NCBI GenBank assembly: GCA_018817195.1
Contig: JAHIUL010000113.1
Coordinates: 1 to 9,603, forward strand
Direction: 5' to 3'
Origin: Candidatus Margulisiibacteriota bacterium
GTDB taxonomy: Bacteria; Margulisbacteria; WOR-1; O2-12-FULL-45-9
DNA length: 9,603 nucleotides
This document shows positions 6,713-9,603 of the stretch, in pieces (position 1 is the stretch's first letter; every line of letters begins with the position of its first letter). The notes beneath the pieces are model-generated. The model was given only the letters and a program-made list of their open reading frames with translations, did not search any database and was not told the DNA's origin. Position numbers and translations under genes: made by a program.

Positions 6713-7433
6713 TTATCAGGAAAGAACATATCGAAATTATATAAAAGCAAAAAATCTTATTAAATTTGAGGTTATTGAAAAAGAAACCGATCTTTTGATT
6801 CTTGCGCAAAGCAATTTATATGACAAGGCACTCGCCTCAGCCCTAAAGCACCGAGGTGAAATTGAAAGATATCTTGAAACAGATGAAAAATTCGCTAAAA
6901 GCTACTCCCCCCACCGCGTTAACCGTAAAGCTCCGCAAATAATTAAAGACATGGCAGCAGCCGCCAAAAAAGCCAAGGTTGGCCCCATGGCTGCAGTAGC
7001 CGGCGCAATGGCTCAAGCAGTTGGTCTGGACTTGCTGCCTTTTTCTGAAGAAGTGATTGTTGAAAATGGCGGGGATATTTTTCTCAACATAAAAGAACCG
7101 CGCAAAGTTGGTGTTTTTGCAGGCCCTTCCCCTTTTTCTGAAAAAATTGCCTTGGAAATTGAGCCGCAGGAAACGCCATTTTCTGTTTGCTGCTCATCAG
7201 GCACAGTGGGACATTCCTTTAGCTTTGGCAAAGCAGATGCTGTCATTGTTATTGCCAAAAGCGCCTTTCTAGCAGACGCAGCAGCAACTGCCATTGGCAA
7301 TGCTGTTAAGCAGGTTTCTGACATAGAAAACGGGTTAAAAGCCGCTAAAAAGATACGTGGATTGGATGGGGTGCTTATAATTAAAGAGGACCAAATCGGG
7401 GCGCTAGGCAAGATCAGGCTGGTTCCCATTTAA
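6699..7433 (+). CDS. UPF0280 (COG2122) ApbE-like protein
   Basis: 244 aa protein of the uncharacterised UPF0280 family, distantly related to ApbE FAD:protein FMN transferases. The family blocks are clear: VGPMAAVAGAMA (94-105), ENGGDIFL (122-129), CSSGTVGHS (165-173), FGKADAVIVIA (176-186) and DAAATAIGN (193-201). In the ApbE fold a D-A-x-x-T-A block near the last position helps bind the divalent metal; D193 and T197 could play this part, which is an inference. There is no signal peptide, so it is probably cytoplasmic, unlike many ApbE proteins. The start is uncertain: GTG at 6699 (MVIMNYQ) or ATG at 6708 (MNYQER); AGGAG is 16 and 25 nt upstream respectively, both far. It stands alone, divergent from the phosphoesterase and convergent with the secretin gene (9-nt gap). 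The biochemical role is unknown. Confidence 0.88.
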   Translation: MVIMNYQERTYRNYIKAKNLIKFEVIEKETDLLILAQSNLYDKALASALKHRGEIERYLETDEKFAKSYSPHRVNRKAPQIIKDMAAAAKKAKVGPMAAVAGAMAQAVGLDLLPFSEEVIVENGGDIFLNIKEPRKVGVFAGPSPFSEKIALEIEPQETPFSVCCSSGTVGHSFSFGKADAVIVIAKSAFLADAAATAIGNAVKQVSDIENGLKAAKKIRGLDGVLIIKEDQIGALGKIRLVPI

Positions 7434-7442
7434 ATTTTGCTT

Positions 7443-8594
7443 TTATATAATATGCGGTGTTATTAAAAATACTATCTCTGTCTTCGTCTTCTCAGCTGTC
7501 ATATTCTGGAACAAATAACCTATCAATGGCAAGTCCCCTAATACAGGTATTTTTGATACGTTATTGCGATCAGACTCTGACAAAAGCCCGCCAATAGTAA
7601 TCGTCTCCCCATCATTAACACGCAAAGTTGCCTGAGCATTGCGCGTAGTAATAACCGGAAACTCGCCGGCTGAGGTTGTCCGCCATTCTGACACGGATGA
7701 TACTTCAGGTTGGATAAAAGCAGTAATTGAATCTCCCTCTCCCAGGCTTGGGGTAACCCTTAACTTAACACCTGCGTCAATGTAATCAACTGTCCACTGT
7801 GTTGTGCTGCCTGTTGTTACAGGAACAGCATAAGGTATGCGGCTGCCAATATTTATTATGGCTTCGTGGTTATCCAGCGTAGAAATTTTCGGGCTGGCCA
7901 CCAGTTTGGCCTTGCCCTCAGTTATCAAGGCCCTTAATGTCGTCAATAAATCTTCCGCCGGTCTGGTTTGGCCATCATCTTTACTCGTTAAAAATTTAAA
8001 CGCTCCATTGCCATAAGATAATCCAAGGCGGGCAGAATCAGCCTCTGCAATTTCTAAAACCTTGCTTTCGATCAGCACCTGCGGCACTGGCTTATCAACT
8101 GATTCGATCAGTTGCTTTACTTCTTCGATAACCGTGCCTTTGCCTTTTATTAAAATGGATTTTGTGCTGTTTCCCTGGCTGGTTTTTATTCCGGCAAATA
8201 ATTTTTCAAGCAAATCAGAAATTTTATGCGCGCTTAAATGTTTTAAGTTAATTACTTCTACCCGCCCGCCCTGAGATATTTCCTCTTGCGGCGGGGAAGC
8301 TAGAGAAACATAAATCACCTTGCCTTTTTTTTCATAAGCAAGACCATTTGCCTCTAAAACATTTAAAACAGCATCTTCAGCATAAATATTATTTAGATGC
8401 AGTGAGGTGCGCTTGTTCTGGGCTATTGCCCCATCCCCGCTGATCACAAGGTCCAGTCCTGCTTTGTCTGCTAATATTTGAACCACATCAATAACAGCCG
8501 CATCATTAAAATTCATCTCCTTAATTAATTCTCCAGCGCTAACATAAGGGCTTATTAACAAAATAATCACTAAAATTAAGATTAATTTCTTCAC
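7443..8594 (-). CDS. Short secretin (GspD/PilQ-type outer-membrane channel)
   Basis: 383 aa secretin, forming an outer-membrane ring for type IV pilus, type II secretion or DNA-uptake machinery. Residues 1-20 are a signal peptide (cleavage near VSA-G). An STN/N0-like domain spans about 26-98, and one N1/NolW-type domain 111-170, containing VINLKHLSAHKISDLLEKLF. The secretin domain spans 172-383 with the diagnostic IGGLL...KIPVLGDLPLIGYLF (334-362) and ends TEIVFLITPHII. It is much shorter than usual: typical GspD and PilQ have extra N domains or AMIN domains and often an S-domain tail, all missing here. The start is GTG in a GTGA overlap with the lipoprotein stop, with GGAGG 10 nt upstream. 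It is last in the trio, and the lipoprotein is its likely periplasmic partner. It could be a pilus or T2SS secretin; the sequence does not decide. Confidence 0.9.
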   Translation of the reverse strand: MKKLILILVIILLISPYVSAGELIKEMNFNDAAVIDVVQILADKAGLDLVISGDGAIAQNKRTSLHLNNIYAEDAVLNVLEANGLAYEKKGKVIYVSLASPPQEEISQGGRVEVINLKHLSAHKISDLLEKLFAGIKTSQGNSTKSILIKGKGTVIEEVKQLIESVDKPVPQVLIESKVLEIAEADSARLGLSYGNGAFKFLTSKDDGQTRPAEDLLTTLRALITEGKAKLVASPKISTLDNHEAIINIGSRIPYAVPVTTGSTTQWTVDYIDAGVKLRVTPSLGEGDSITAFIQPEVSSVSEWRTTSAGEFPVITTRNAQATLRVNDGETITIGGLLSESDRNNVSKIPVLGDLPLIGYLFQNMTAEKTKTEIVFLITPHII

Positions 8595-9025
8595 TTTTTA
8601 ACTTCCTCCATTTCTTTCACAAGAAAAACTTTCCCCTGGTAAATATCAGCAACCCTGTACCCAGAAACATTATCACCCAGACCAATAAAAACGCCCCTCC
8701 CCCCAAGTTCAAGCAAAGCCCGTGGCTTTCCCCCACTGACCACCCCAACTAGCCGCACGTAGCCTGTGCTTTCCTCCTGTCCCTTAAGGAGGAGAGGCTC
8801 ACCCTTTAATTTCAAGATGACTTCGCTCAAAGAAGATTCATCATTAGTCTCCCCATAAACATATAATGGTTTATTCGTTTGGGCCTCTCGGCTGACTTCT
8901 TCCTCAACCGGTGCCTCAATCTCCTCTGCTTCGAGTTTCGTCTCAACCTTGTCTTGCGGAGCTGAGCAGGAGCAGAACATCATCGCAGGTAAAATGAGCA
9001 ATATCACTAAAATTATTGTCTTCAT
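8591..9025 (-). CDS. PilP/GspC-like lipoprotein
   Basis: 144 aa probable lipoprotein. A hydrophobic signal (residues 3-17) is followed by Cys18 and Cys20; FCSC makes C20 the likely lipidation site with Ser at -1, though the lipobox is imperfect. An acidic, flexible stretch (22-50, rich in E) links to a small beta domain (88-138), YVRLVGVVSGGKPRALLEL then GVFIGLGDNVSGYRVADIYQGKVFLV. This pattern matches the homology region of PilP and GspC, which bind the secretin N0 domain from the inner-membrane side. The adjacent secretin gene strongly supports that role. The resemblance is from pattern memory. The ATG overlaps the ORF6N stop (ATGA), with only a weak AGAGAG upstream. The usual partners PilM, PilN and PilO are absent. 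Confidence 0.75.
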   Translation of the reverse strand: MKTIILVILLILPAMMFCSCSAPQDKVETKLEAEEIEAPVEEEVSREAQTNKPLYVYGETNDESSLSEVILKLKGEPLLLKGQEESTGYVRLVGVVSGGKPRALLELGGRGVFIGLGDNVSGYRVADIYQGKVFLVKEMEEVKK

Positions 9026-9543
9026 TTTTCTCTCTCTTTTAAAAACCCAATTTGATTTTTCTTTGGGCTAACTGGATTAAGTAAAGTTTTAATTGCATCA
9101 AAAACAACTTTAAATTGATGATCATACTTGTTTTCCAACTCTTCTATTTTTCGCTTAAGATCAGAATTCTGGAACATAATTTTCCTTAGTTTGGTAAAAG
9201 CTCTCATAATTTGAATATTTACTTGAATTGCTCTGCCGCTATTAAGAACAGAAGCTAACATCAGTATCCCGTGTTCGGTAAATACATTGACATTTTTGGA
9301 ATATTTAATCTTGCTGTCACTGGTCGAGGATGTCGCAAATTGCGATATCCTTAAAATTTCCTCTTTTGTTAAGGAAAATTTAAAATCATTGGGGAATCTT
9401 TCTATATTCCTTTTCACCTGTTCATTGAGCCTGCCTGTTGAAACCCCATAAAGCTCAGCCAAATCTCTATCCAGCATCACTTTCTGGCCTCTAATAATGT
9501 AGATCTTGCCTTCTATCCTTGCAATTGGAACTATTTCACCCAT
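9022..9543 (-). CDS. ORF6N-domain DNA-binding protein
   Basis: 173 aa protein of the ORF6N (KilA-N/antirepressor-like) family. The N-terminal domain (11-95) has the family order: IYIIRGQKVMLDRDLAELYGVSTGRLNEQVKRNIERFP split by conserved blocks, then the FPNDFKFSLT motif (50-59), SQFATSS (67-73) and FTEHGILMLASVLNS (88-102). A conserved RAIQVNIQIMRAFTKLR (104-120) and a coiled-coil-like LKRKIEELENKYDHQF (129-144) follow. Members are phage-type regulators but are also common as chromosomal genes in candidate phyla. Which DNA it binds is unknown. AGGAGG lies 6 nt before the ATG. The TGA overlaps the lipoprotein ATG, so translational coupling is likely. A palindrome inside the gene and a related motif upstream may be its own operators. 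Confidence 0.88.
   Translation of the reverse strand: MGEIVPIARIEGKIYIIRGQKVMLDRDLAELYGVSTGRLNEQVKRNIERFPNDFKFSLTKEEILRISQFATSSTSDSKIKYSKNVNVFTEHGILMLASVLNSGRAIQVNIQIMRAFTKLRKIMFQNSDLKRKIEELENKYDHQFKVVFDAIKTLLNPVSPKKNQIGFLKEREK
9327..9351. repeat. 25-bp near-perfect palindrome inside the ORF6N gene
   Basis: AGGAT and ATCCT flank TCGCAA-A-TTGCGA, with only the pair at 9332/9346 unpaired. It spans the codons for R65 to S72 of the ORF6N protein (RISQFATS). It may be an intragenic operator, or result from codon choice for a conserved motif. Confidence 0.6.
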
Positions 9544-9549
9544 CGCCTA

Positions 9550-9555
9550 CCTCCT
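9550..9555 (-). promoter_or_regulatory. Shine-Dalgarno of the ORF6N gene
   Basis: AGGAGG on the minus strand with a 6-nt spacing to the ATG, after a run of A. It fixes the start codon of the ORF6N gene at 9543. Confidence 0.75.
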
Positions 9556-9563
9556 TTTTTGGC

Positions 9564-9578
9564 CACACTTTGTGACAT
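9564..9578 (-). promoter_or_regulatory. Possible operator upstream of the ORF6N gene
   Basis: Minus strand ATGTCACAAAGTGTG contains the inverted repeat CACA-AAG-TGTG. It matches 12 of 15 positions of ATGTCGCAAATTGCG, the core of the palindrome inside the gene at 9330-9344 on the plus strand. It lies about 20 nt before the ATG, where a repressor could block expression. The window ends at 9603 so the promoter itself is incomplete. Confidence 0.35.
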
Positions 9579-9603
9579 TAAGGGTGTAGCAATGTTATTA
9601 CCA

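Noticed and set aside
7013..7429. Open frame of 138 codons on the minus strand, antisense to the UPF0280 gene
   Set aside because: It lies wholly within a well-conserved gene, has no recognisable domain and reads as a low-complexity Ser/Pro/Ala shadow of the other strand.
9590..9603. GCAATGTTATTACCA-like end resembling the left-hand repeat GGCAACGTGATAATGTCC
   Set aside because: Only a loose match with gaps at the window edge; too short to call a matching element end without sequence beyond 9603.
1..9603. CRISPR array, tRNA, rRNA, riboswitch or toxin-antitoxin locus
   Set aside because: Coding genes fill nearly all of the window, no regularly spaced repeats beyond the two at the left end were seen, and no RNA gene hallmarks were found by eye.

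Overview
The window is about 9.6 kb of compact, moderately AT-rich bacterial chromosome with almost no non-coding DNA. The envelope genes point to a didermic (Gram-negative type) cell: a secretin, a PilP/GspC-like lipoprotein and an exported lytic transglycosylase. The protein mix suggests an uncultured lineage such as Omnitrophota/Elusimicrobiota or a neighbour: short type IV pilus/type II secretion-like genes, a UPF0280 protein, an ORF6N protein and tlyA next to nadK. No rRNA or marker search was possible, so this placement is weak.

Layout. Positions 1-118 hold two near-identical 23-bp direct repeats and look like one end of a mobile element that continues off the left edge. A leftward operon follows, tlyA (rRNA methyltransferase), a two-TM protein with a degenerate nuclease-like domain, and nadK (NAD kinase), with a 4-nt overlap and a 10-nt gap. 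Divergent from it, a rightward set runs: a TPR-containing Slt-type lytic transglycosylase, ruvB (overlapping it by 32 nt) and hisB (6 nt after ruvB). hisB abuts end-to-end with a leftward calcineurin-like phosphoesterase gene, which is divergent from a rightward UPF0280 (ApbE-like) gene. That gene converges on a leftward, tightly overlapped trio: ORF6N-domain protein, PilP/GspC-like lipoprotein and a short secretin.

How the genes relate. The lipoprotein and secretin very likely form an outer-membrane channel with its periplasmic partner. The transglycosylase could open peptidoglycan for envelope machinery, but nothing in the window links them directly. tlyA, nadK, ruvB and hisB are housekeeping genes.

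Points of interest. Two divergent intergenic regions carry overlapping extended -10 promoters, and two of the genes (tlyA and the phosphoesterase) have a -10 box exactly 7 nt before the start codon, as expected of leaderless mRNAs. The ORF6N gene contains a 25-bp near-perfect palindrome whose core resembles a motif just upstream of its own start, and its stop codon overlaps the start of the pilus/secretion lipoprotein gene. The nuclease-like domain between tlyA and nadK appears to have lost its catalytic residues. I found no CRISPR array, tRNA or rRNA, and no clearly new multi-gene system. The ORF6N-lipoprotein-secretin arrangement is the most unusual.
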